Positions 18,910-27,042 of a stretch of 64,000 bases of DNA are shown in pieces (position 1 is the first letter of the stretch; every line of letters begins with the position of its first letter). The position numbers and the translations under genes were made by a program. The notes beneath the pieces were generated by a model that searched no databases, was not told the DNA's origin, and saw only the letters and a list, made by a program, of their open reading frames with translations. Origin of the DNA: Terrirubrum flagellatum (GTDB lineage Bacteria; Pseudomonadota; Alphaproteobacteria; Rhizobiales; Beijerinckiaceae); NCBI RefSeq assembly GCF_022059845.1, contig NZ_CP091851.1, positions 1,302,001 to 1,366,000 on the forward strand. The letters are read 5' to 3'.

Positions 18910-20223
18910 TCAGAATTCAAGAAGCGTCTCGCGGAGTGTGGTTTTCGTGTATTGCGTGCGCACGAGGCCGCGTCGTTGCAGCGCCGGGATCAGGCCCTCG
19001 CAGATTTCCGAAATATATCGGCGGTTCACGAGAGTCGTCTGAGGCTTCGTGATCAGGAAGCCGTCGCCTCCAACCTGCTCGGCGACCTGCTCCATGTAGT
19101 CGGCGACGGAGTCAGGCGTGCCGACCATCCCTTCGAGGCCGCGCGAGATATTGTCCCAGACCAGCTCGCGCAGCGTCTTGCCGCTGCCCCACTGGGCGAA
19201 GGCGTCGAGCGAACCTTGCTCGCCATTGGTGGTGAGCGGCGGCAGCTCCTTGTCGAGATCGAACCTGGAAAAGTCGATGTCCGATGTCGAACTGCGGCCG
19301 GCTAGCGTTTTCTCGATGTAATAGGGCGCCGACTGGATGCGCTTGAGCTTGTCCATAGCTTCGGATCGGGTCGCGCCGAGAATGGGCGAGACCACGAACA
19401 GGACTTTGACTTCGTCCGGATTGCGGCCGGCTGCGGCTGCGTGAGCGCGGACGTCGTCGCGATAGGCCTTGTTGGCTTTGACGCCAGCTGATGGAGCGAT
19501 GATGCTGTCGGCGGTCAAGGCGGCGAATTTCCGGCCGCGCGGCGATCCGCCCGCCTGCACGAATGCTGGGCGACCCTGCGGCGAAGGCGCCGTGTTGAGC
19601 GGGCCGCGGCATTTGAAATATTTTCCGACGAAGTTGATCGGCCGCACTTTCCTGTGGTCCGCGTAGGTTCCACTTTGGCGATCGAGTACGACTGCGTCAG
19701 CCTCCCAGCTCCCCCAAAGCTGTTTGACCAGTTCGACATATTCGTCGGCCATATCGTAGCGGGCCTGACGCGGCGGTAATTCGTCCATACCGAAATTCTG
19801 CGCCGCGAGATTCTCGCCTGACGTGACGATGTTCCACCCGAATCTGCCTTTGCAGATATGATCCAGCGTGTTGCAGAGCCGCGCGAGCATGAAGGGCGGA
19901 TAGGCCATGGTCGAGAGCGTCGCGACCACGCCCATTCTCTGGGTATTGGCGCCGAGCAGCGCTGCAAGCGGCGCGGGGTCGTGCTTCGGCCCCATGATGG
20001 CGTGCTTGAGATAGGCTTGAGGGCTGTGACCGTAGGAGTCGGAGATCATCAGGGTGTCTTCGATCATGATGTAGTCGAAGCACGCGCGCTCCATCTCCTG
20101 CGCCCAGTCGATGAAGAACTTGCCGTCCCAGGGTTGTCCGCCCGCCGACGTGAGCGGACGCTCCCATTCGTCGGGCGTGAAATTCATGAACCATCCCAGG
20201 TGAAACTTCTTCTTCGCGCCCAT
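18910..20223 (-). CDS. NtaA/SnaA/DszA-family FMN monooxygenase, tandem copy 3
   Basis: This is a 437-residue LLM-class monooxygenase that uses FMNH2 and O2. Landmarks are FHLGWFMNF, MERACFDYIMIEDTLM, GVVATLSTMAYPPFMLARLCNTLDHICKGRFGWNIVTSGEN and RYDMADEYVELVKQLWGSW. A distinctive tail has LTTNGEQGSLDAFAQWGSGKTLREL and ends TLRETLLEF. Three ATGs stand in a row; the third (20221-20223) is best spaced from GAAAGG. The long upstream frame to 20556 merely rereads the end of the preceding paralogue. The family includes nitrilotriacetate, EDTA, sulfone and S-alkylcysteine oxygenases, so the substrate is open. Confidence 0.92.
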   Translation of the reverse strand: MGAKKKFHLGWFMNFTPDEWERPLTSAGGQPWDGKFFIDWAQEMERACFDYIMIEDTLMISDSYGHSPQAYLKHAIMGPKHDPAPLAALLGANTQRMGVVATLSTMAYPPFMLARLCNTLDHICKGRFGWNIVTSGENLAAQNFGMDELPPRQARYDMADEYVELVKQLWGSWEADAVVLDRQSGTYADHRKVRPINFVGKYFKCRGPLNTAPSPQGRPAFVQAGGSPRGRKFAALTADSIIAPSAGVKANKAYRDDVRAHAAAAGRNPDEVKVLFVVSPILGATRSEAMDKLKRIQSAPYYIEKTLAGRSSTSDIDFSRFDLDKELPPLTTNGEQGSLDAFAQWGSGKTLRELVWDNISRGLEGMVGTPDSVADYMEQVAEQVGGDGFLITKPQTTLVNRRYISEICEGLIPALQRRGLVRTQYTKTTLRETLLEF

Positions 20224-20273
20224 CATCATGCCTTTCGTCGACTTTCCGTCGGACCTGATCGCCCTGCTTGCAA

Positions 20274-21581
20274 TCAGAACTCGCGCAACGTCTCGCGCAG
20301 CGTGCTCTTGGTGTATGAGGTGCGCGTGAGTCCGCGCCGCTGCAGGGCGGGAACCAGCCCTTCGCAAATGTCGGTGATGTATTGGCGGCTGACGAACGTG
20401 GTGTGCGGGCGCGTGATCAGGAAGCCGTCGCCGCCAATCTTTTCCATGATCTCTCCCATATTGGCGGAAACGCGATCCGGCGTGCCGACCATGCCGTCGA
20501 GACCGCGGGAGACCTGCTCCATGACGATCTGGCGCAGCGTCCTGCCGCTGCCCCATTGCGCGAAGGCGTCGAGCGAGCCTTGTTCGCCGTTGGTGGTCAG
20601 GCGCGGCAGCTCCTTGTCGAGATCGAATTTCGCGAAGTCGATATCGGTGATGGAGCTGATGCCCGCCAGCGTCCGCTCGATGAATGACGGGGATTGCCGG
20701 ATACGCTCGAATTTGGCCTGCGCCTCAGCGTCGGTTTCGCCGAGAATGGGCGCGACCACGAACAGCACCTTGATCTCGTCAGGATCGCGTCCGGCGGCGA
20801 TGGCGCGCGCCCGCACATCGTCGCGATAGGCCTTGTTGCCCTGGACGCCGGCCGACGGCGCGATGATGCTGTCGGCCGTTTCCGCCGCGAACTGGCGACC
20901 GCGCGGCGAGCCGCCTGCCTGCACGAAGGCCGGCCGGCCCTGCGGGGAGGGAGCGGTGTTGAGAGGCCCGCGGCACTTGTAGTATTTGCCCACGAAATCG
21001 ATCGGCCGCACTTTGGTGTAGTCCGCGTAGGTCTCGTTATTGTGATCGAGCACGACGGCGTCGGGGTCCCAGCTCCCCCAAAGCTGTTTGACCAGCTCGA
21101 CATATTCGTCGGCCATGTCATAGCGATCCTGGCGTGGCGGCAATTCGTCCATGCCGAAATTGCGTGCGGCGTGATTTTCGCCTGACGTAACGATGTTCCA
21201 ACCGAACCGGCCCTTGCAGATGTGGTCCAGCGTATTGCTGACACGCGCCAGCATGAAGGGCGGCCAGGCCATGGTGGACATGGTGGCGACGATGCCCATG
21301 TGTTTGGTGTTGGCGCCGAGCAACGCCGCAAGCGGCGTGGGATCATGTTTTGGCGCCATGATCGCGTGCTTGAGATAGGCCTCGGAGGTGCCGCCATAAG
21401 CTTCCGAAATCATCAGCGTGTCTTCAAGCATGATATAGTCGAAGCAGGCCCGCTCCATCGCCTGCGCCATGCCGATGTAGAATTTGCCATCCCATGGGCG
21501 GCCGCCCGATGTGAAAGGCAGCATCCATTCGTCGGTAATGAAATTGGTGAACCAGCCAAGGTGGAATTTCTTTGTCGGCAT
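20274..21581 (-). CDS. NtaA/SnaA/DszA-family FMN monooxygenase, tandem copy 2
   Basis: The 435-residue paralogue of its two neighbours is near-identical to them in long blocks, such as the FGWNIVTSGEN, KVRPIDFVGKYYKCRGPLNTAPSPQG and AGGSPRGRQFAAETADSI regions. The ATG at 21579-21581 has GGAA upstream. The frame to 21917 is the out-of-frame end of copy 1. Differences cluster around residues 1-50 and the DADAVVLD/YADYTK loop, which may tune the substrate pocket. It ends TLRETLREF. The genes on either side are separated by about 50-60 bases, so all three are probably on one transcript. Confidence 0.92.
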   Translation of the reverse strand: MPTKKFHLGWFTNFITDEWMLPFTSGGRPWDGKFYIGMAQAMERACFDYIMLEDTLMISEAYGGTSEAYLKHAIMAPKHDPTPLAALLGANTKHMGIVATMSTMAWPPFMLARVSNTLDHICKGRFGWNIVTSGENHAARNFGMDELPPRQDRYDMADEYVELVKQLWGSWDPDAVVLDHNNETYADYTKVRPIDFVGKYYKCRGPLNTAPSPQGRPAFVQAGGSPRGRQFAAETADSIIAPSAGVQGNKAYRDDVRARAIAAGRDPDEIKVLFVVAPILGETDAEAQAKFERIRQSPSFIERTLAGISSITDIDFAKFDLDKELPRLTTNGEQGSLDAFAQWGSGRTLRQIVMEQVSRGLDGMVGTPDRVSANMGEIMEKIGGDGFLITRPHTTFVSRQYITDICEGLVPALQRRGLTRTSYTKSTLRETLREF

Positions 21582-21637
21582 GTGCTTCCGGTTTCCGATT
21601 GGCGCGTTCGTGGAGACTCTCTGGAGCTGGCTCACTC

Positions 21638-22942
21638 CTAGAATTCGAGCAGCGTCTCGCGCAGCGTGCTCCTGGTGTATTCGGTTCGCACGACGCCGCG
21701 GCGCTGCAACGCCGGCACCAAGCCTTCGCAGATTTCGTTCACATAACGGCGGCTGATCTTCTGGAATGGTGAATTGATCAGAAAACCGTCGCCCTGGAAC
21801 TCCTCGTTCACCTCGATCAGCCGCTCGGCGACCTGCTCGGGCGTGCCGACCATGCCGTCGAGTCCGCGCTTGGCGCGATCCTTGACGAGCTGGCGGAGCG
21901 TCTTGCCGCTGCCCCATTGCGCAAACGCGTCGAGCGAACCTTGCTCGCCATTCGTCGTCAGACGCGGCAGTTCGGAGTCGAGATCGAATTTGGAGAAGTC
22001 GATGTCGGTGACGGAGCTGATGCCCGCCAGCGCCTTCACGATATAGTCGGGCGAGTCGAAGTAGAGATCGAATCTCTCCTGGGCTGCGGCCTTGGTTTCC
22101 GCCAGCACCGGCGCCACGATGAAGAGGACCTTGATGTCGTCCGGATTGCGCCCCGCCGCTGCGGCGCGCTTGCGGATGTCGTCGCGATACTCCCGCATCG
22201 CTTCGACGCCGGAGGCCGCTGCGATGATGCTGTCAGCGGTTTCCGCGGCGAACTGGCGACCGCGCGGCGAGCCGCCGGCTTGCACAAAAGCAGGCCGGCC
22301 CTGCGGCGAAGGCGCGGTGTTGAGCGGGCCGCGCACCTTGTAATATTTGCCGGAAAAATTGATGGGCCGGACTTTTCTGTAATCCGCGTAAGTGCTGGTT
22401 TCCCGATCGAGGACGACGGCGTCGGGGTCCCAGCTTTTCCATAGCGCGCTGACGACCTGGATGTATTCGTCCGCCATGTCATATCGCTGCTGGCGCGGCG
22501 GCAGCTCATCCATGCCGAAATTGCGCGCTGCATGATTCTCGCCTGTCGTGACGATGTTCCAGCCGAAGCGGCCGGTGCAGATGTGATCAAGCGTTGTGCA
22601 AAGACGCGCCAGCATGAAGGGCGGATAGGCCATGGTCGAAAATGTAGCGACCACACCCATGCTCTTGGTGGCGGCGCCGATCAGCGCCGCCTGCGGCGCC
22701 GGATCCATTTTAGGCCCCATGAGGGCGTACTTCAGGTATGCCTCGGTGCTATCGCCATAGGCGTCGGCGATCATCAACGTATCTTCGAGCATGATGTAAT
22801 CGAAGCACGCACGCTCCATCGCCTTCGCCATATCGACGAAGAATTCACCATCCCAGGGATTGCCGTTCGCCGAGAAAGGCTGATTCCAGTCGTCGACCGT
22901 GGCGGTCATGAACCAGCCGAGGTGAAATTTTTTTGCGGCCAC
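21638..22942 (-). CDS. NtaA/SnaA/DszA-family FMN monooxygenase, tandem copy 1
   Basis: This 434-residue monooxygenase is first of the three tandem copies. I place the start at the GTG at 22940-22942, which has GAGGGAAG upstream and aligns VAAKKFHLGWF with the ATG starts of the other copies. The frame continues to 23296, but that part has no family resemblance. Motifs are as in the other copies (YIMLEDTLMIADAYG, NIVTTGENHAARNFGMDELPPR, LTTNGEQGSLDAFAQWGSGKTLRQL, TLRETLLEF). It lies 286 bases downstream of the SBP gene on the same strand, so either a promoter lies in that gap or the SBP is co-transcribed. Confidence 0.9.
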   Translation of the reverse strand: MAAKKFHLGWFMTATVDDWNQPFSANGNPWDGEFFVDMAKAMERACFDYIMLEDTLMIADAYGDSTEAYLKYALMGPKMDPAPQAALIGAATKSMGVVATFSTMAYPPFMLARLCTTLDHICTGRFGWNIVTTGENHAARNFGMDELPPRQQRYDMADEYIQVVSALWKSWDPDAVVLDRETSTYADYRKVRPINFSGKYYKVRGPLNTAPSPQGRPAFVQAGGSPRGRQFAAETADSIIAAASGVEAMREYRDDIRKRAAAAGRNPDDIKVLFIVAPVLAETKAAAQERFDLYFDSPDYIVKALAGISSVTDIDFSKFDLDSELPRLTTNGEQGSLDAFAQWGSGKTLRQLVKDRAKRGLDGMVGTPEQVAERLIEVNEEFQGDGFLINSPFQKISRRYVNEICEGLVPALQRRGVVRTEYTRSTLRETLLEF

Positions 22943-23002
22943 TTGCTGCTTCCCTCTAGGTTGGCGTCGGCGCGGTCCGACGCGGCCGCTGACACCGAAA
23001 TC

Positions 23003-23015
23003 ATCGCATTGCGAT
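23003..23015. promoter_or_regulatory. Operator-like palindrome ahead of the monooxygenase operon
   Basis: ATCGCA-T-TGCGAT is a perfect 13-base palindrome in the 286-base gap upstream of the first tandem monooxygenase, about 60 bases before its GTG start. The position suits a repressor site or activator half-sites. No particular regulator can be named. Confidence 0.35.
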
Positions 23016-23228
23016 CCGGGAAAACCATCGGGAATGCCACAAGCATCTCCCGCCTTGTTCGACGATTTCGCCTTGGGCAGTCGCACGCAAAAAGAGGCAG
23101 CGTGACGGATGTCGGCGCGCGAACTATCGTGCGAATCGTGAAGATTGTGCAGGAAATGCGATCGATGCGTCACCGCCGCGATGCGGCCGGTCCGGCCGCG
23201 CCTGTCTCGCAAGATATCGTTGCAGTGC

Positions 23229-24818
23229 TTACGCGTCCTTGGACAGAAGATAATACGATATCGGCATTTCCCACTTGAACAGTTCACCGCGCGCATTCTT
23301 GTTGAGCGTGAAATTGCGGCTGAGGAAGCAGGGGATGATGACGCCGGATTCGAGCGCGACGCGGCGCAACGCGTCCTTGTACATCTCGACCTGCTTCGCG
23401 GGATCTGATTCGACCAGCGCCTTGTCGATGAATTCGCGCAGCTTGCCGTCCTGGTCGAAGTTTACGCCGTCCGCGTAAGGCGTGCCCTTGGCGAAAACGA
23501 GATCAAGAGCGTCGTGCGCGTTGCGACGGTAATTGTAGTCGACATAGGTGGGATACTTGATCCACACCTGATCCCAATATGTCGCGGCGGGCCATTGGTT
23601 GACCGTGACGCGGATTCCGGCGGCTTTGACGGATTCAGCAAACGTGACCGCAAGGTCGACCATGCCGGGAAGGATGGGCGAGGTGTAGAGCGTGAACTCG
23701 AGGCCATTGGGAAAACCAGCCTCGGCCAGCAATTTCTTCGCGCCGGGAATGTCCTGGGCGCCGTCGCCGAGATCGGTGGGAAACATTGGATCGCCGGGCG
23801 GCAATGGAACATCAGGCGTGATCACGCCGAGTCCCTGATAGACGGTGTCGAGGATTAGCTTGCGGTCGACGGCAAGCTTGATCGCGCGCCTTACGCGCAC
23901 ATCGTCGAAAGGCTTCACTTTCTGGTCGAGAAAGATGCACCACGACATCGCGCTCGGCAGCGGCTCCACCCTGACTTTGGGATTGGCGGCGAGCTGTTTG
24001 ACGAGAACCGAGTCGACCGGATCGATGAGGTCGACCGCGCCCGAGATCACGGATTGCACCTTCGCGCTCTGGTCCGGAATGTTGATGCATTGGATCCCGT
24101 CAAGGAGCGGCACGCCGGGCTGCCAATATCCTGCGAACCGTTCAACCTGCCAGGATTGGCCGGGTTCGAAACTCTTGATCTTGAAGGGGCCGGTGCCGAT
24201 CGCGGTTTTTGGGTCGGCGGTCGGGACGGTTCCCGCCTTGATGATCCCCGTATTGTAGCGCGAGAGCGGTTGGTCGAGCATCGTATCGCGCCGGAGCATG
24301 TGGATCCTGACGGTGTGCTCGTCGACCGCTTCGAGGCTGCCGGCGTTGAAGCTTCCTTTCAGGCGCGATCGCAGCGATGCGCCGACCTTTTCGTCGACGA
24401 GACGCCCAAGCGAGTAGATGACGTCTTTGGCCGTCAGCGGCGAGCCGTCGTGAAACTTGACACCCTTGCGCAGATGGAATGTCCAGATGTTCTTGTCTCT
24501 GTCGAGTTCATAGGACTCGGCGAGCCAGGGAGAGAACTTCCAGTCTTTCCCGCGCCTGACCAGCGGCTCGAAAATGACATGCATAAGTTCGATGCTGGCG
24601 CCGTTCTGCACGGTCGCCGGGTCCATCTGCTCGCCGGCATTCGTGTCGCCGAAGCCATATCGCAAGACGCCGCCGCGCTTCTCGTTCGCAAGCGCGGGGC
24701 AAGCCGCAATGGCTGACAGAAGTCCGCCGCCGGCTGCGGCTGCGCCAAGCAGGAGTTGACGGCGATCGAGCCACGCGTCGTTGAAGAACTCGTCTGCCGG
24801 ATCGATAGGTTTCGCCAT
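23229..24818 (-). CDS. Substrate-binding protein, SBP family 5 (Tat signal)
   Basis: The 529-residue periplasmic receptor has DRRQLLLGAAAAGGGLLSAIAACPALA as a twin-arginine-type signal. The SBP_bac_5 landmarks include LRKGVKFHDGSPLTAKDVIYSLGRLVD. It is divergent from a LysR gene and precedes the monooxygenase operon. The permease/ATPase genes that could serve it are at 25-32 kb beyond the LysR gene, so the importer is split around the regulator. From memory, an SBP of this type occurs with monooxygenases in the 'KPN_01854-01858 system' described by protein-family models. The match here is unverified. Confidence 0.92.
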   Translation of the reverse strand: MAKPIDPADEFFNDAWLDRRQLLLGAAAAGGGLLSAIAACPALANEKRGGVLRYGFGDTNAGEQMDPATVQNGASIELMHVIFEPLVRRGKDWKFSPWLAESYELDRDKNIWTFHLRKGVKFHDGSPLTAKDVIYSLGRLVDEKVGASLRSRLKGSFNAGSLEAVDEHTVRIHMLRRDTMLDQPLSRYNTGIIKAGTVPTADPKTAIGTGPFKIKSFEPGQSWQVERFAGYWQPGVPLLDGIQCINIPDQSAKVQSVISGAVDLIDPVDSVLVKQLAANPKVRVEPLPSAMSWCIFLDQKVKPFDDVRVRRAIKLAVDRKLILDTVYQGLGVITPDVPLPPGDPMFPTDLGDGAQDIPGAKKLLAEAGFPNGLEFTLYTSPILPGMVDLAVTFAESVKAAGIRVTVNQWPAATYWDQVWIKYPTYVDYNYRRNAHDALDLVFAKGTPYADGVNFDQDGKLREFIDKALVESDPAKQVEMYKDALRRVALESGVIIPCFLSRNFTLNKNARGELFKWEMPISYYLLSKDA

Positions 24819-25141
24819 GGATTAGTTTGCTCCGAGGATGCGAAAGCTAATCGGCCGCGGAAGAAACGAACTATCGGAAAAGCGACAAGCTTCAGTCGGC
24901 GAGGAGGCCGATTTTAGTTTAGGCAAGAACACAAAAATGCAGCAGTAAGCTGCTGGCGCGCGCAGGACCACGAGCGTGGTTCGCTGATCCTAAGACGCAG
25001 CGCGGTTGGACTGATGTCGATTCCGTAGGACCGGCGCCTAAAGCTTGGGCGAAAATTGCTTGGCACAATTGTTGCAAATCCGTCCTACCAGGGGGGAGCC
25101 GAAGCGGGTGGCCGAGTTTCTTCGTTGAAGGAGCGAGCCCC
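24819..25141. promoter_or_regulatory. Divergent promoter region, SBP and LysR genes
   Basis: These 323 bases hold a sigma-54-like promoter facing the LysR gene (listed separately). They also hold a perfect 6-base dyad ACCACG-AG-CGTGGT at 24967-24980 and a CAGCAG-TAAG-CTGCTG hairpin near 24943-24960. The dyads are candidate LysR sites. The promoter for the leftward SBP gene was not identified. Confidence 0.5.
25061..25076 (+). promoter_or_regulatory. Sigma-54 (RpoN) -24/-12 promoter upstream of the LysR gene
   Basis: TGGCACAATTGTTGCA matches the sigma-54 pattern TGGCAC-N5-TTGCW, with GG and GC exactly 10 bases apart. Only the G commonly found after CAC differs (A here). The implied transcript start near 25088 leaves about 55 bases of leader before the LysR ATG. 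Sigma-54 promoters need an enhancer-binding activator and often respond to nitrogen or, for SfnR-type activators, sulfur state. None is encoded in this window. Confidence 0.7.
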
Positions 25142-26176
25142 ATGTCAGGTCCAAGCCAGATCTATGATATCGACTTGAAGCTGCTGCGCTGCTTTTGCGC
25201 TATCGTTGAAGGAGGCAGCTTCACTGCGGCGCAGGCGGCGCTGAATCTTTCACAGTCCGTGCTCAGCGAGCATCTCAAATCGTTGGAGATACGTTTAGGC
25301 GCGCGCCTGTGCCAACGCGGGCCGAAAGGCTTCAAACTGTTTCGGGAAGGCGAAGTCGTCTATCAGGCGGCGAGAGATCTCTTTGCTTCGATTGAACTCT
25401 TCAAGCAACGCGCTTCGACCTTGAACGCGACAGCCCACGGCGAGTTGGTGGTCGGCATTCAGGATGGCATCGTCGACAATCCGCATGCGCGCATCTCCGA
25501 GGCGATCGAAAACTTCACCGCCTGCTATCCGAACATCCGCTTCAAGATCGAGATCATGCTGGGCTTCCAGATGGCGGGCAGGGTCGCTGACGGCCTGATT
25601 CATGTTGGCGTCGGGCTCGTGACCGATCAGTTTGAACAGCTCACATTCGAGCGTTTGTTCGATGAGGTGACGCTTCTCTGTTGCGGACGCACGCACCCGC
25701 TGTTCGACATTCCGGATCGGATGATCACGACGGAACACATTGCGTCGGCGGCCTATTGCAACAGGGGGCATCTCGAAGACATTCATCCCAGCCCCAACGG
25801 CCATTATTTCAAAACCTTCGGGGACATCGGACATGGAGCGCACGCCAAGTTGGCGCTGGTTCTGTCTGGCCGCAACATCGGCTATGTGCCCGAGCATGTC
25901 GCGAAGCCCCATATCGAGTCAGGAGCGTTGCGCGTTCTCAAACCGGAGCTGACTCGCCGCGTCAGCCCGATAACCGCGGTGACGCGGCCTAATTCGCCGG
26001 ATTTCAAGCTTGCCGAGCGGTTCGTCGACAGTCTTGTGGAAATTCACATGGAGGCGGCTGCAGCGGCGCGTCGCGCTGAAGCGGCGTCGCGGGCCGACGG
26101 AGCGGGCCCAGTCAGCGTTCCGCAGTTGCGGTCTCCCAAGCTGGCGAGCGTTCAGGCGTTGTGCCGAACCGCGTAG
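25142..26176 (+). CDS. LysR-family transcriptional regulator
   Basis: The 344 residues have an N-terminal winged helix-turn-helix (DLKLLRCFCAIVEGGSFTAAQAALNLSQSVLSEHLKSLEIRLGARLCQRG), followed by a periplasmic-binding-like effector domain. The C-terminal tail from about residue 295 is Ala/Arg-rich. GAAGGAG lies eight bases before the ATG. It is divergent from the SBP gene and converges, with a 25-base overlap, on the EamA gene. It probably controls the flanking importer and monooxygenase genes. Its own promoter looks sigma-54-dependent, which is uncommon for LysR genes. Confidence 0.92.
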   Translation: MSGPSQIYDIDLKLLRCFCAIVEGGSFTAAQAALNLSQSVLSEHLKSLEIRLGARLCQRGPKGFKLFREGEVVYQAARDLFASIELFKQRASTLNATAHGELVVGIQDGIVDNPHARISEAIENFTACYPNIRFKIEIMLGFQMAGRVADGLIHVGVGLVTDQFEQLTFERLFDEVTLLCCGRTHPLFDIPDRMITTEHIASAAYCNRGHLEDIHPSPNGHYFKTFGDIGHGAHAKLALVLSGRNIGYVPEHVAKPHIESGALRVLKPELTRRVSPITAVTRPNSPDFKLAERFVDSLVEIHMEAAAAARRAEAASRADGAGPVSVPQLRSPKLASVQALCRTA

Positions 26177-27042
26177 CCCGTTGAGGCGATGATGATTGTC
26201 GCGCCAAGGAGAGTGGTCGGGCTCGGAATCTCCAGGAACACGAAATAGCCGACGAGGGTTGCGATCAGGAGCCGCGAGAATTCGAGCGGCGCCAGAGCCG
26301 AAGCTTCGCCGATCTGGCAGCCGCGCGTGAAGAGGTACTGCGCGATGGTGCCGACTACTCCGATCTGGATGAGCCGCCACCATTCGCTTGATGTCGGCCA
26401 GATCCACCAACAGGCGGCGGGCGCAGCGTAGAATATGCAGAGGATGATGCTCTGATAGAGCATGATCGTCATGGTCGGTTCCGTCGCCGCCATCGACCGG
26501 ATCGTGATCGAGACGCCGGCGCCGAACAGGCCGCTCGACAGCGCCATGAGAGCGAAGGCATTGATGACGCCGCCGCTGGCTGGCAGCATCATCACGACCA
26601 TGCCGGCGAATCCGGCGATCGCGGCGAGCCAGCGGCGCCAGTCCACGGTCTCGCGCAGGATGACCGCGGCCGCGATCGTGATGAAGATGACCTGGCTGAA
26701 GCTGAGGGCGGTGACTTCGGCGAGCGGGATGTAGAGCAGGGCGACGAATTGCGTGAGCTGCGAGCCGAATGAAAAGAGGCCGCGGAGGATTTGCAGGCCC
26801 GGATGATTGGTCCGCAGCGCGCTCCGCAGATCGCTTCCGAAAAACTGGATGATCAGCAACGACACGATAAGCTGACGGATCAGCAATATCTCCGTCATGG
26901 GGATGCGTGTCCCGATCAGCTTGAGATTCGTCAGCATGACCGAGAACAGCACGATTGATCCCATCGTCATGATCGTGGCGCGAAGATTGTCGGATGCGCG
27001 CGACCAGAGCCGCGTTATGGCGGCCGGCGCGATTCTGATCAT
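26152..27042 (-). CDS. EamA/DMT-family transporter
   Basis: The start at 27040-27042 overlaps the MATE stop by four bases and gives 296 residues. The longer frame to 27186 rereads MATE coding sequence. About ten hydrophobic segments form two EamA repeats, with PLAEVTALSFSQVIFITIAAAVILRET in the first and ALAPLEFSRLLIATLVGYFVFLE in the second. Such proteins usually export amino acids or small metabolites. It is last in the operon that begins with the DppB-type permease at 32183. Its tail overlaps the convergent LysR gene. Confidence 0.88.
   Translation of the reverse strand: MIRIAPAAITRLWSRASDNLRATIMTMGSIVLFSVMLTNLKLIGTRIPMTEILLIRQLIVSLLIIQFFGSDLRSALRTNHPGLQILRGLFSFGSQLTQFVALLYIPLAEVTALSFSQVIFITIAAAVILRETVDWRRWLAAIAGFAGMVVMMLPASGGVINAFALMALSSGLFGAGVSITIRSMAATEPTMTIMLYQSIILCIFYAAPAACWWIWPTSSEWWRLIQIGVVGTIAQYLFTRGCQIGEASALAPLEFSRLLIATLVGYFVFLEIPSPTTLLGATIIIASTGYAVRHNA

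Noticed and set aside
20230-20556. N-terminal extension of about 110 residues on tandem monooxygenase copy 3 (and a similar one at 21582-21917 on copy 2)
   Set aside because: Both extensions begin alike only because they reread the conserved 3' end of the preceding paralogue in another frame. The LLM fold starts at FHLGWF.
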